Of a stretch of DNA of 64,000 nucleotides, positions 17,667 through 26,633 are shown one piece after another (position 1 is the stretch's first letter; every line of letters begins with the position of its first letter). The translations under genes were made by a program, and so were the position numbers. The notes under the pieces are model-generated. The model was not told where the DNA came from. It searched no databases and was given only the letters and a program-made list of their open reading frames with translations. This DNA comes from Streptomyces xylophagus (GTDB lineage: Bacteria; Actinomycetota; Actinomycetes; Streptomycetales; Streptomycetaceae). The stretch spans positions 1-64,000 of the forward strand of contig NZ_JNWO01000004.1 in the NCBI RefSeq assembly GCF_000716435.1, read 5' to 3'.

Positions 17667-19363
17667 CGCGAACTCCCCTCGTCCTTGCGGTCGTTGGTGC
17701 GGGACGTGATCAGGCGGGAGGCGATCGACGGGAGTAGGAGGAGGCCCAGGATCAGGACGGCTGCCAGGAGCATCAGGGTTTGGGTGGTGGTCCAGCCGTG
17801 TTGCGTGGAGACCGCTACCGGCTGGGCGAGGGCGATCGTGCCGTCCGCCGCGGCTGCGGCCGTGCCGGTGCCCGTGCTTGTGCCGCCGGTGCCGGTGCCG
17901 CCCGAGGTCAGGGCCTGGCCGGTGTCCGGGTCGACGGACGGTGGTGCGGAGTTGCCGCCCGTGGTGTCACCCGTGGTGGTGCCGGTCGCGGTGCCGCCCG
18001 TCGTGCCGCCGGACGTGGTGCCGCCCGAACCGGTGTTGCCCGTCGTCGACTTGGCGCCGCCGCTGCCCGTCGTGCAGGCCGTCGCGCCCTGCTTGTCGCA
18101 GGGCGAGGGGTAAGGGGCCGTCTCCGCCAGCTTGTTGCGGCCGTCGGTGGTGAAGGTCGGGTTGTTGCAGTTCTTGATGTTGATGTTCTGCGCCCGCACA
18201 CCCGGGATGCGGCGGATCTGGTCGAAGCCGGCCTTCACCAGGTTGATCGGGAGGGGCGAGTAGCCGAGCGACGGCGCCTGTTGCTGGCCCTGGCACATGA
18301 AGTAGTAGGAGAAGGCGCCCAGCGTCTTGCCCTTGTCCTTCGTGAACGTGCCCTGCACCTTCAGCGGCAGGATCATGTACGAGTAGCTGGAGAGCGGGTA
18401 GTTGCGCTTGTCGGTGTCGTTGTAGACGCCGTTGAGCTGCTGGGTGAGGTAGTCGGCGGAGCTCTTGTTCGTGTTGATCTTCGCCTTGAGCAGCGAGACC
18501 GCGACGTTCTTCGGGGTCGGCTCGGTGTAGTAGCCCGCGTGGTTGAGGACCTTGGCCACCGGATAGTGCGCGTTGAGGGCGTAGGAGTAGTTGACGTAAC
18601 CGATCGCGCCCTCGCCGTAGTTCTGGGCGATGTAACCCGCCACGCCCAGGTCGCCGGACTGGGCGATCATGCCGGAGACGGTGGGGTAGTACGAGGTCTG
18701 TCCGCAGGCGCCGGAGCGGCCCACCTTCGCGCAGTACGCGTTCCAGAGGGACTTGTGCTGGGCGGCCATCCACATCGTGAACTGGGCGGTGGAGCCGGAG
18801 CCGTCGGAGCGGACGACGGGGACGATGGTGCGGTGGGGGAGCGCGAGGCCTGGGTTGTCGGCCTTGATCACCGGGTCGTCCCAGGTCTTGATTGCCCCCG
18901 TGAAGATCTTGGTGACCACGGCGCCGGAGAGGCGGAGGTTGGTGACCCGCTTGCCGTTGACGGTCAGGTGGTACATGAAGACGGTGCCGCCGGCCACGAT
19001 CGGCATGTAGGCGTACGAACCCGAGCCGGGGCGTTCCGCTGCGCTGCCGTCGGTGGGGTGGGTCTGGAACGGGATGTCCGACACCGCGAAGTCGACTGTG
19101 CCGCTGAGGAATTGGCGGCGGCCGTCGGAGGAACCGGTGCCGGCGTAGCTGATCCGCATGCCGTACTGGTTGACCGCGCGGCGCCATTCGTCGACGGCGT
19201 TCTCCGCCCAGGTGGAGCCGGCGCCGGCGATGGGGGTGTAGGTGTCGGCGGCGGCGGGTCCGGCGAGTGGCCCTGCCAGTAGGGCGGCTAGGGCGGTGAT
19301 GACCCCGGCCAGGGTTCCCAGTGCGCGTAGGCGGCGGAGAGGGGCGGTGAGGTGGCTGGGCAT
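17663..19363 (-). CDS. pstS: PstS-family phosphate-binding protein with C-terminal membrane anchor
   Basis: A 566-residue protein. ATG 19363 overlaps the pstA stop as TGATG. A signal peptide (LGTLAGVITALAALLAGPLAG, cleavage near AAAD) precedes a clear PstS domain: ITGAGST-like PIAGAGSTWAEN, then YAGTGSSDGRRQFLSGTVDFAVSD and VVRSDGSGSTAQFTMW, which match phosphate-ligand loops. A Gly/Thr-rich spacer (about 460-520) leads to a transmembrane helix (TLMLLAAVLILGLLLLPSIA) and a short basic tail, so it is tethered by its C-terminus rather than by a lipid. Length is well above the 370 or so of ordinary PstS. Confidence 0.88.
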   Translation of the reverse strand: MPSHLTAPLRRLRALGTLAGVITALAALLAGPLAGPAAADTYTPIAGAGSTWAENAVDEWRRAVNQYGMRISYAGTGSSDGRRQFLSGTVDFAVSDIPFQTHPTDGSAAERPGSGSYAYMPIVAGGTVFMYHLTVNGKRVTNLRLSGAVVTKIFTGAIKTWDDPVIKADNPGLALPHRTIVPVVRSDGSGSTAQFTMWMAAQHKSLWNAYCAKVGRSGACGQTSYYPTVSGMIAQSGDLGVAGYIAQNYGEGAIGYVNYSYALNAHYPVAKVLNHAGYYTEPTPKNVAVSLLKAKINTNKSSADYLTQQLNGVYNDTDKRNYPLSSYSYMILPLKVQGTFTKDKGKTLGAFSYYFMCQGQQQAPSLGYSPLPINLVKAGFDQIRRIPGVRAQNINIKNCNNPTFTTDGRNKLAETAPYPSPCDKQGATACTTGSGGAKSTTGNTGSGGTTSGGTTGGTATGTTTGDTTGGNSAPPSVDPDTGQALTSGGTGTGGTSTGTGTAAAAADGTIALAQPVAVSTQHGWTTTQTLMLLAAVLILGLLLLPSIASRLITSRTNDRKDEGSSR

Positions 19364-21024
19364 CAGTCGGTCGTCTCTCCGGGTGCGGGCGCGGCTTCGG
19401 GTGCGGGCTGGTGGGTGGAGTCCCGGCCTCCGGCCGGGTTTTCGTTCCCACCCGCACCACCCGTGATGGGTTCGTCGTCGGGTGCGGGTGGCCCCTGTGG
19501 GGCGGACTCGCCGTCGGCGGCCGCGGGTGCTTCGCCGCTTCCGTGCGCGCCCTCCGTGTCGGCTTCGCCGCCACTGCGTGCGCTGGGCGTGGCGGTCTCG
19601 TCGTCGGGTGCGGCCGGCCCTTGTGGGGCGGACTCGCCGTCGGCGGCTGCGGGTGCTTCGCCGCTTCCGTGCGCGCCCTCCGTGTCGGCTTCGCCGCCAC
19701 TGCGGGCGCTGGTCGTGGCGGTCTCGTCGGCGGGTGCGGGTGGCCCCTGTGGGGCGGACTCGCCGTCGGTGGGTGCGGGTGGTTCGGGTGTTGGGGTGGG
19801 CGGGGTTGTCGGCGATTCGTGGGGAGGCGCGTCGAACAACGACAGGCCCGGCCGCCGGAGTTCGGCGAACCGGGCCGCGTCCCGGCGGGAAGCGCGGGCT
19901 GTGCGGCGGGCCTGGCTGCGGGTCTGTTGGCCTGGGCCCCGGCCGCCGATGACGCGGGCGATGACGAACAGGACCAGGACCAGGGCCATCAGGACCGCCG
20001 CCGCGCCGAAACCGCGGGCGATCATCGCCGGCTCGGGGGAGCGGACGAAGCTGAAGACCGCGAGCGGCAACGAGATCATCGGGCCGTGCAGCGGGTCGTA
20101 GTTCGTCGCGGCTGTGAAGCCTGCCGTGAGCAGGACCGGGGACGTCTCGCCGATGCCTCGGGCCGTGCCGAGGATGACCGCCGTGGCGAGTCCGGAGCGC
20201 GCGGTCGGCAGGACCACGTGCCAGACCGTCCGCCAGCGCGGCGCGCCCAGCGCCTCCGCCGCCTCGGTGAGCGTGCCGGGGACCAGCCGTAGGACTACGT
20301 CCGCCGCCCTGATCACGATCGGCAGCATCATGACGCTGATCGCGAAGCCCGCCGCAAGTCCTGATTTCTCCATGCCGAGTTGGAGGACCCAGACGGCGTA
20401 GACCATGAGGCCGGCCACGATGGACGGCAGCGCGGTCATCGCCTCGACGATGGTGCGGACGAAGCGGGAGAAGCGGCCGGGGATCTGGTTGAGGTACACC
20501 GCGCAGGCCAGGCCCAGCGGGACGGTGATCAGCAGCGCGATGGTGATCATCAGCAAAGTGCCGATCATCGCGTGGGCTATGCCGCCTACGCCGAGCGGGT
20601 CGAGCGGGCCCGCCGCCTGCATGTCCTGGTGGAAGAAGTTGAGGTAGGTGAGTGCTTCGCGGCCTCGCCAGAGGGTGAAGCCGACGACCATGGCGAGGGC
20701 GGAGAACAGTAGGCCTGCCGCCGTCCACAGGACCACCGTCATCACCCGGTCCCGTACCGCCTGGCCGTTCTCCTCCAGGCCGGTGAGCACGCCGTAGACG
20801 ACGAGGAAGACGGCGTACCAGGTGACGGCGAAGCCCAACGCCCCTGAGAAGGGGGCCAGTTCACCGAACAGGAGCACGCTCACGCACAGGCCGGATATCG
20901 CTGCTCCGCACAGCGCCAGCACCCCGGAGCGGGTGGGACCGCCGATCCGCCGTGGAACGTCCGGGAGTTGGGCGGTCGCGGGCTCCGCCTCGACGGGTGC
21001 CGCGAGTTCTTCTACGACCGTCAT
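19363..21024 (-). CDS. pstA: Phosphate ABC transporter permease PstA with long repeat tail
   Basis: A 553-residue protein; usual PstA is about 280-330. The first 360 residues hold about eight transmembrane segments and the EAA loop (EAAEALGAPRWRTVWHVVLP). From residue 360 a 194-residue cytoplasmic tail begins: a basic part (QARRTARASRRDAAR), a Pro-rich linker, then an acidic region with two full 42-residue repeats (DGESAPQGP to GSGEAPAAA) and a third partial copy. It starts 1 bp after the pstC stop and its own stop overlaps the pstS start, so the three are translationally linked. The tail is not known in the family and is probably disordered. Confidence 0.92.
   Translation of the reverse strand: MTVVEELAAPVEAEPATAQLPDVPRRIGGPTRSGVLALCGAAISGLCVSVLLFGELAPFSGALGFAVTWYAVFLVVYGVLTGLEENGQAVRDRVMTVVLWTAAGLLFSALAMVVGFTLWRGREALTYLNFFHQDMQAAGPLDPLGVGGIAHAMIGTLLMITIALLITVPLGLACAVYLNQIPGRFSRFVRTIVEAMTALPSIVAGLMVYAVWVLQLGMEKSGLAAGFAISVMMLPIVIRAADVVLRLVPGTLTEAAEALGAPRWRTVWHVVLPTARSGLATAVILGTARGIGETSPVLLTAGFTAATNYDPLHGPMISLPLAVFSFVRSPEPAMIARGFGAAAVLMALVLVLFVIARVIGGRGPGQQTRSQARRTARASRRDAARFAELRRPGLSLFDAPPHESPTTPPTPTPEPPAPTDGESAPQGPPAPADETATTSARSGGEADTEGAHGSGEAPAAADGESAPQGPAAPDDETATPSARSGGEADTEGAHGSGEAPAAADGESAPQGPPAPDDEPITGGAGGNENPAGGRDSTHQPAPEAAPAPGETTD
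19435..19767. repeat. 126-bp tandem repeat inside pstA 3' end
   Basis: Two full and one partial 126-bp units (42 codons) encode the acidic tail of PstA. The DNA is nearly identical between units; changes such as APADETATTS versus APDDETATPS show recent duplication. A related copy lies 1.8 kb downstream at 17401-17634. Confidence 0.85.
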
Positions 21025-21025
21025 C

Positions 21026-22090
21026 TCATGCCTCGCTCTGCGCGCCGGACCGCGAGCGGGCCGCGATCGTGGAGGCGGTGAAGTTGACCGCCAGGGTGAG
21101 CAGGAACAGCGCCAGGCCCGCCGCCATCAGCGCTGACATGCCGAAGGAGGAGGCGTCGCCGTAGTGCAGGGCGATGAGGGAGGAGACCGAGTTCGAGCCG
21201 GTCTGCAGGATGTGCGGCTGGATCACGAAGACCGGCGAGATGATCATGTAGACGGCGATCGTCTCGCCCATCGCCCGGCCGAGCCCCAGCATCGTGCCGC
21301 CGATCATGCCGCCCTTGCCGTACGGCAGGACGACCGCGCGGATCATGCCCCAGCGGGTGGCGCCGAGCGCGTAGGCGCCCTCGCGTTCGCCGGCCGGGGC
21401 CTGGGCGAAGACCTCGCGCATCACCGAGCACTGGATGGGCGCGACCATCAGCGCGACGACGATCCCGGCGACGAACGCGGACGCGGTGTACACGCTCGCG
21501 GAGGCGAGCGGATCGCCCGGGTGGGTGCCGTCGACCTTGAAGAGCGGGAACCAGCCGAACCAGTCGGACAGCCAGCGCGACAGGCCGATCACGTGCGCCT
21601 GGAGGAAGAAGAGACCCCAGAGGCCGTAGACGACCGAGGGGACGGCCGCCATCAGGTCCACCAGGCTCACCAGGGTGCGGCGCAGGCCGCGCGGGGCCAC
21701 GTCCGAGATGAACAGCGCGGTTCCGACCGCGAGTGGTACGGAGAGGGTGACCGCGACCGCGGCGATCAGCAGGGTGCCGGTGAGCACGGCCGCGATGCCG
21801 AACTTGTGGACGTCCGGCTGCCATTGGGCCGTCGTCAGGAACGACGGTCCGGTGGCTCGGAGCGCCTGCGCCGCCCTCAGTAGCAGGAACAGGCCTACGG
21901 CGGCCATGATGCCGAGGACGACGACCCCGGTGGCCGTCAACTGGTAGCGGAAGACGCGGTCACCGAGGCCGCGAGCGGCCGGTGGCCGCCCGGGCGGCGG
22001 ATCGAGCACGGGTCCGTGCGGATCGAGCACGGGTCTGTGGGGCTCCGGTCTGCCGGAACCCTCCTGCGCGGACACCACGTGTCCCCCCAC
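21026..22090 (-). CDS. pstC: Phosphate ABC transporter permease PstC
   Basis: A permease with about eight hydrophobic segments and the EAA-type loop (YALGATRWGMIRAVVLPYGKGG) of PstC. The GLGRAMGETIAVYMI segment is diagnostic for this family. The GTG at 22090 gives 354 residues. A GTG at 22075 preceded by GGGGGGA is an equally plausible start. The cytoplasmic N-terminus has a short repeat, RPVLDPHGPVLDPPPG. It is the first gene of the Pst-like unit, 1 bp before pstA. A possible PHO box lies about 100 bp upstream. Confidence 0.92.
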   Translation of the reverse strand: MGGHVVSAQEGSGRPEPHRPVLDPHGPVLDPPPGRPPAARGLGDRVFRYQLTATGVVVLGIMAAVGLFLLLRAAQALRATGPSFLTTAQWQPDVHKFGIAAVLTGTLLIAAVAVTLSVPLAVGTALFISDVAPRGLRRTLVSLVDLMAAVPSVVYGLWGLFFLQAHVIGLSRWLSDWFGWFPLFKVDGTHPGDPLASASVYTASAFVAGIVVALMVAPIQCSVMREVFAQAPAGEREGAYALGATRWGMIRAVVLPYGKGGMIGGTMLGLGRAMGETIAVYMIISPVFVIQPHILQTGSNSVSSLIALHYGDASSFGMSALMAAGLALFLLTLAVNFTASTIAARSRSGAQSEA

Positions 22091-22172
22091 ATACGGAAAC
22101 GATTCGTCCCGCGACTCCGGCTGGATGCCGCGCGGAGTGAGTCAATGGCCGGATTCTTTCGGCGCAGAGCTG

Positions 22173-22216
22173 TGAATGTGGAGGGTTGGTGAACGGTCCA
22201 TGTCACTTCGGTGAGG
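22173..22216 (-). promoter_or_regulatory. Possible PhoP-binding PHO box upstream of pstC
   Basis: On the minus strand four 11-nt units run CCTCACCGAAG, TGACATGGACC, GTTCACCAACC, CTCCACATTCA. The third matches the streptomycete PHO-box unit (GTTCACC) well; the first and fourth match partly. The location about 85-125 bp before pstC fits phosphate control. The rest of the 300-bp space to the divergent gene at 22391 shows no other clear signal. Confidence 0.35.
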
Positions 22217-22390
22217 CTGCTGTGAGAAAGCGTCTCTGGGCAACTGTCGGAGAAGGGAGGAGGGAAGCGCCTCACGATCGGCCCCGAAAGCGCCGCCCGC
22301 ACCTTGCTTCCCCCGGGCAACCTGGCAGGCCGCAACACTGCCGGAGATCGCACAAGCGCTTGCCGCACGGGCCCTGGCACAGTCGCCGGT

Positions 22391-23920
22391 ATGACCGAAG
22401 TCCGTGACGTGATCTGCCGCCCCGGTTCGCCGCGCGCCCTGTGGTTCTTCGCCACGTGCACGGCGGCGGGGGCGGTCGCTGCGGCGGGGTGGGCCGTGTA
22501 TCGCGGGCCGTACGTCCCGTGGTTGACGGTCGCCGCGTCGCTCGTGCTCATCGGCCTCTTGACGGTCCACCTGGTCACGGCCCGGGTCGACGCCGACGCG
22601 CGCGGTCTGCGGTCCCGGACGCTGCTGCGCCGCTGGAGTGTCTCGTGGGACGAGGTCGCCGATGTGCGGGTGCGGCTGAGACGGTCCAACTTCGCGCGGG
22701 GGCAGGAGAGTTGTCGTGTGGGTGTAGTGCTGCGCGACGGGCGTGAGCGGGTCCTGCCCCTCCCCCTCGGGCGGTCTCTCCCCGACCCTGAGGTGCAGGA
22801 GAAGCTGACCGCGCTGCGCGCGCTGCACAGTCATCATGGTGTACCGGTGTCGGACCACCTCGTGGTCGTCAGCGGCCGTACCGCCGGGCGCGGTTGGGCC
22901 GGATCAACTGCCCTGTGCGTGCTGCTTCTTGTGTGCGCGGGTGCGGTCGGGTGGTTCGTGCCGGGGGCCGCGGCCACCGAGCGGGCGTGGCACGCGGCCA
23001 AGCCGTGCACCGAGGCTACGCCCGCCACGCAGGTCCGGGAGTGCGTGGACACCCTGCCGGCCGTGATCGAGCGGACCGACGTCAACGAGGCCCGGCACGA
23101 CAGCTGGTTGTACTTCACCGACGGCCGGCCCCTCACCCGCCTTCCGGTGTCGCGCGAGGCGGCTGAGGGGTTCCGGCCCGGCGACCGGGTCCGACTGACC
23201 GTCTGGCGCGATGAGGTGATGGCGGTCTCCGGCGCGCACTACGTGTGGCACGACGGCGTCACCCACACCGGGGGCGTCGCCGACATCGCGGCCCTCTTCG
23301 TCCTTGCCGCGGGTTACCCCGCCGCGCTGACCCTGCTGACCCTGCGCGGACGCCGCCTGCCCGCCGACGAAGTCCTGCCGTCCGCAGGCCCGTTCACGTT
23401 CGTCCTCGCCGGTACGGCCCTGTGGCTGTTGCCGCTCTGCTATCTGTATCCCACGCGTCTGCTCTCCTCCCTCGTGGCGATCGCCTGGGGAGTCGCGGGT
23501 GTGCTCGCCACGTCGGCCCTGTTCACCCGGGCCTGGCGCGCCACCCGGCCGCGGACGCCCCAACAGGTGGCGGTGGACGACGAGTTGGCGGGGGAGGTGT
23601 TCCTGGCCGCCCGCTTCCTGGACCACACCGACTACAACCCGCACGGCTACGGCACCCACATCGCCCTCGGCGACGGACCGCCCGCCGTGGCCCCCGGCCC
23701 CGGCCGGTTCGCCGCGCGCCGGATTCCCGTGGAGCGGCTCACCGTCAGGAACGTACGGCGTGCGCACGGCGGTGACGGCGAGACCGTCCCCCGGCACTGG
23801 AACGTGGCCGAACTCGACGACGGGGGCCGCCGGGTACGCCTCGCCGCCGCACCGGCGGACCTGGCCCGCATCCTGCGCGAGCTGGCGAGTGAGCGGCACC
23901 TGGCGGGCGAGCGGGACTGA
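22391..23920 (+). CDS. Membrane protein with PH-like domain
   Basis: A 509-residue protein starting at ATG 22391 (the frame extends 29 codons upstream without a start signal). Two transmembrane helices near the N-terminus (LWFFATCTAAGAVAAAGWAV and WLTVAASLVLIGLLTVHLV) are followed by a bacterial PH-like beta domain (residues about 70-140: VDADARGLRSRTLLRRWSVSW). A further helix follows near residue 190, then an external region, then three more helices. This arrangement recurs in uncharacterised actinobacterial membrane proteins. It is divergent from pstC, so shared control is possible. No enzymatic motif seen. Confidence 0.8.
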   Translation: MTEVRDVICRPGSPRALWFFATCTAAGAVAAAGWAVYRGPYVPWLTVAASLVLIGLLTVHLVTARVDADARGLRSRTLLRRWSVSWDEVADVRVRLRRSNFARGQESCRVGVVLRDGRERVLPLPLGRSLPDPEVQEKLTALRALHSHHGVPVSDHLVVVSGRTAGRGWAGSTALCVLLLVCAGAVGWFVPGAAATERAWHAAKPCTEATPATQVRECVDTLPAVIERTDVNEARHDSWLYFTDGRPLTRLPVSREAAEGFRPGDRVRLTVWRDEVMAVSGAHYVWHDGVTHTGGVADIAALFVLAAGYPAALTLLTLRGRRLPADEVLPSAGPFTFVLAGTALWLLPLCYLYPTRLLSSLVAIAWGVAGVLATSALFTRAWRATRPRTPQQVAVDDELAGEVFLAARFLDHTDYNPHGYGTHIALGDGPPAVAPGPGRFAARRIPVERLTVRNVRRAHGGDGETVPRHWNVAELDDGGRRVRLAAAPADLARILRELASERHLAGERD

Positions 23921-23968
23921 CGGTTGGGCGCGACTGACGGTTGAGTGGGACTGACGGCTGAGCGGGAG
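23914..23968. repeat. Three imperfect GACTGACGG repeats
   Basis: GGGACTGACGGTTG, GCGACTGACGGTTG and GGGACTGACGGCTG follow each other with a 17-18 bp period, overlapping the end of the preceding gene and the promoter region of the next. Purpose unknown. Confidence 0.6.
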
Positions 23969-24071
23969 CTGTCGTCGTTCTGTGGCCTTCTTTTTGCCGG
24001 GCCATGACGAGGGTGGCCAGCTGCGGGAGTTATCGTCCGACCTGCTTGTTCACACTTTCAACAGGAGCTTC

Positions 24072-26630
24072 ATGCGCCTCAAGCAGGTCTCGCTCACGGC
24101 GGCGATATCGCTCGTCGCCGGGCTGACCACCGCCGCGGTCGGCCTCACCGGCCCCGCCGCCTGGGCCGACAGCACGGCCGCGCTGCCGTTGTCCCACTAC
24201 GCGCACATGCTGGTCGACACCGCTCACCAGCACATTTTCTTCAGCCAGGGCGCCGGTTCGACCGGCATCGTGGTGACCGACCTGGCGGGCGACCCCGTCA
24301 CCACCCTCACCGGTGAACAGGGCGCCACCGCCCTGGCGTTGTCCCCGGACGGCGGCACACTCTACGCGGCCCTCGCCGACGGCGACGCGGTCGCCGCCAT
24401 CGACACGGCGACGCTGACCGAGTCCACGCGCTACCCGACCGGCACCGGCAGCGGGCCGGTCTCCGTCACGGTGGCGGGCGGCAAGGTCTGGTACGGCGCC
24501 ACGGTGGACGGCCACGGTGCCGTCGGATCCGTCGACCCGTCCGCCGCCGCACCGGTCGCGACACCGGTGGCCGTGTTCTCCAACTGGCCTTCCGCACCGC
24601 AGGGATTGGCGACGGGCGGTGGCGTCCTCGCGGCCGGGGAGACCAGCCAGTACGACACCGACGTGGCCACCTTCGACGTCTCCTCCGGCACGGCGGCCGC
24701 CATGACCGAGATAGGGGTCTCCCCCGGTCCGGCGACCGGCTTCCGGGTCACCGGCGACGGCAAGAAGGTGCTGATCGCGGCCACCGGCGACGTCGCCCTG
24801 CGGGCCTACCGCACGGCGGACATGATGATGGCCAACCCCTCCGTGTACTACACGGGCGGCATCCCCTCCGCGCCGAATTCGCTCGCCGTCGACACCGACG
24901 GCACGATCGCCGTCGGCAGCACCACGGGCTCGGCGCCCGGCCTGTACCTCTACGCCGGCTCCCAACTCCGTGAGAACTACGTCCCGTTGGCGTCCGGGAC
25001 GCTGGCTCCCGACGGCCTGGAGTGGGGCGGGGACGGTACGACGCTCTACGGTGTCACCCAGGACTCCGCGGGCGCCTACACCCTGAACGTGCTGGCCTCT
25101 CCCAAGCTCACCGACACCCAACTCGCCCTGAGCGTCTCGGGATACGCGGTCCCCACCAGGGAGTTCACGCTCAACGGCACGTTCACCACCAACGGCTTCG
25201 TCCCGGCCGGCGCGAAGCTCCAAGTCACCCGCGACGGCGTCCAGTTGCCCGACGTCACGCTCGGCGCGGACGGCACGTTCGCGGTCAAGGACACCCGGGC
25301 CGACGAGGGCACGTACACCTACGAGGTGTCGTACGACGGCGACGCGACGCACCGGCCCGCGACCGCCTCGATGAAGCTGGATGTGGCACGGCTGGCGACC
25401 GACCTCGAGTTCCAGGAGTTCAGCTCGGCGACACCCCACTCGGTGGTCCTCACCGGCACTCTCGGCACGCGGGACCTCAGCACCTTCCCCCAGGGCACCA
25501 CCGTTCAGGTGACCCGCACGAACGCGGACACCCAGGAGTCGGTCCCCCTTCCGTCGGTCCCGGTCGATCCGGCCACGGGCGTGTTCACGGTCACCGACGC
25601 CCCGGACGCCGCGGGGTGGTTCACCTACGGGCTCTCCTACGCGGGCGACGCGGCGCACCAGCCGTCGGTCAACGCACCGTCCGTGATCGTCAAGCCGTAC
25701 ACCCCGGCCCTGACCCTCAAGGCCCCGGCGACCGCCACCCGCGGCGCCGCCCTCACCTTCGGCGGCACGCTGGGCGACGCCCCGTACACCGCGGGCGAGA
25801 CGGTCACCGTGTCCCGCACGGACGCGGCCCACCCGACGACGCCGGTCACCTGGACGACCCCCGTCGGCACCGACGGGAAGATCACCGTCAAGGACACCCC
25901 GACCATCGGCGGCGCCGACACCTACACGGTGAGCTACCCGGGCGACGCCGCGCACGAGGCGGCCACCGCGTCCGCGACCGTCCAGGTGTCCCGCGCCGCG
26001 ACGACCGTGTCCGTCACCAGCAACGTGTCGACGTACACGTACGGCGCGACGGCCACCGTCACCGCCCACCTGGGCACGACGTACAACAGTCGTACGGTGT
26101 CGATCTGGGCGACGCCCGCCGGTGGCAGGAAGACGCTGGTGAAGACCGCCGCCGTGGACAGCAAGGGCAATCTGAGGGCGACGTACAAGGTCACCCACAA
26201 CACCACCTTCACGGCGTCCTTCGCCGGCGACTACCGCTACGCCCCGGCGACGGCCACGCACGCCGTCCACGGACAGGTCAACATCGCGGAGAGGCTGGGC
26301 AGTTACTACACCAGCACCAAGTACGGCACGGTCACCTACCGCGTCTACCACCACACGGTGAAGCCGCAGGTGGTCGGCACCGTGACGCCGGACAAGTCCG
26401 GGCAGTGCATGCGGTTCCAGGCCCAGGAGTACTACAGCAAGGCCTGGCACACGCTGACCACGTCGAGCTGCTTCTCCATGACCGCCGACAGCGTCGGGGT
26501 GACCCTGCTGAGCCTCACGCACGCGGTGGGCCAGAAGTTCCGGGTGCGTACCGAGTACGTGGCCGGCACCAAGGACACCACCAACGTGAGCACGTGGGGC
26601 GGCTGGCTCTACCTGACGGTCAGGACCTGA
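24072..26630 (+). CDS. Secreted YncE-like beta-propeller protein with Ig-like repeats
   Basis: ATG 24072 has AGGAG upstream and opens a signal peptide (VSLTAAISLVAGLTTAAVGL, cleavage near AWAD). The 852-residue protein has an N-terminal seven-blade YncE/lactonase-like propeller (about 40-350: VVTDLAGDPVTTLTGEQGA, LALSPDGGTLYAAL). Four bacterial Ig-like domains (about 355-740) follow, recognised by the recurring YEVSYDGDATHRPA / YGLSYAGDAAHQPS endings, then a C-terminal beta domain with two cysteines (GQCMRF and SSCF). It is likely an extracellular or wall-associated scaffold. No catalytic motif is visible and no anchor is present. Confidence 0.85.
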   Translation: MRLKQVSLTAAISLVAGLTTAAVGLTGPAAWADSTAALPLSHYAHMLVDTAHQHIFFSQGAGSTGIVVTDLAGDPVTTLTGEQGATALALSPDGGTLYAALADGDAVAAIDTATLTESTRYPTGTGSGPVSVTVAGGKVWYGATVDGHGAVGSVDPSAAAPVATPVAVFSNWPSAPQGLATGGGVLAAGETSQYDTDVATFDVSSGTAAAMTEIGVSPGPATGFRVTGDGKKVLIAATGDVALRAYRTADMMMANPSVYYTGGIPSAPNSLAVDTDGTIAVGSTTGSAPGLYLYAGSQLRENYVPLASGTLAPDGLEWGGDGTTLYGVTQDSAGAYTLNVLASPKLTDTQLALSVSGYAVPTREFTLNGTFTTNGFVPAGAKLQVTRDGVQLPDVTLGADGTFAVKDTRADEGTYTYEVSYDGDATHRPATASMKLDVARLATDLEFQEFSSATPHSVVLTGTLGTRDLSTFPQGTTVQVTRTNADTQESVPLPSVPVDPATGVFTVTDAPDAAGWFTYGLSYAGDAAHQPSVNAPSVIVKPYTPALTLKAPATATRGAALTFGGTLGDAPYTAGETVTVSRTDAAHPTTPVTWTTPVGTDGKITVKDTPTIGGADTYTVSYPGDAAHEAATASATVQVSRAATTVSVTSNVSTYTYGATATVTAHLGTTYNSRTVSIWATPAGGRKTLVKTAAVDSKGNLRATYKVTHNTTFTASFAGDYRYAPATATHAVHGQVNIAERLGSYYTSTKYGTVTYRVYHHTVKPQVVGTVTPDKSGQCMRFQAQEYYSKAWHTLTTSSCFSMTADSVGVTLLSLTHAVGQKFRVRTEYVAGTKDTTNVSTWGGWLYLTVRT

Positions 26631-26633
26631 CCG

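Noticed and set aside
19435..19767. CRISPR-like array
   Set aside because: The 126-bp units are coding, directly adjacent and have no unique spacers; no cas genes are present.
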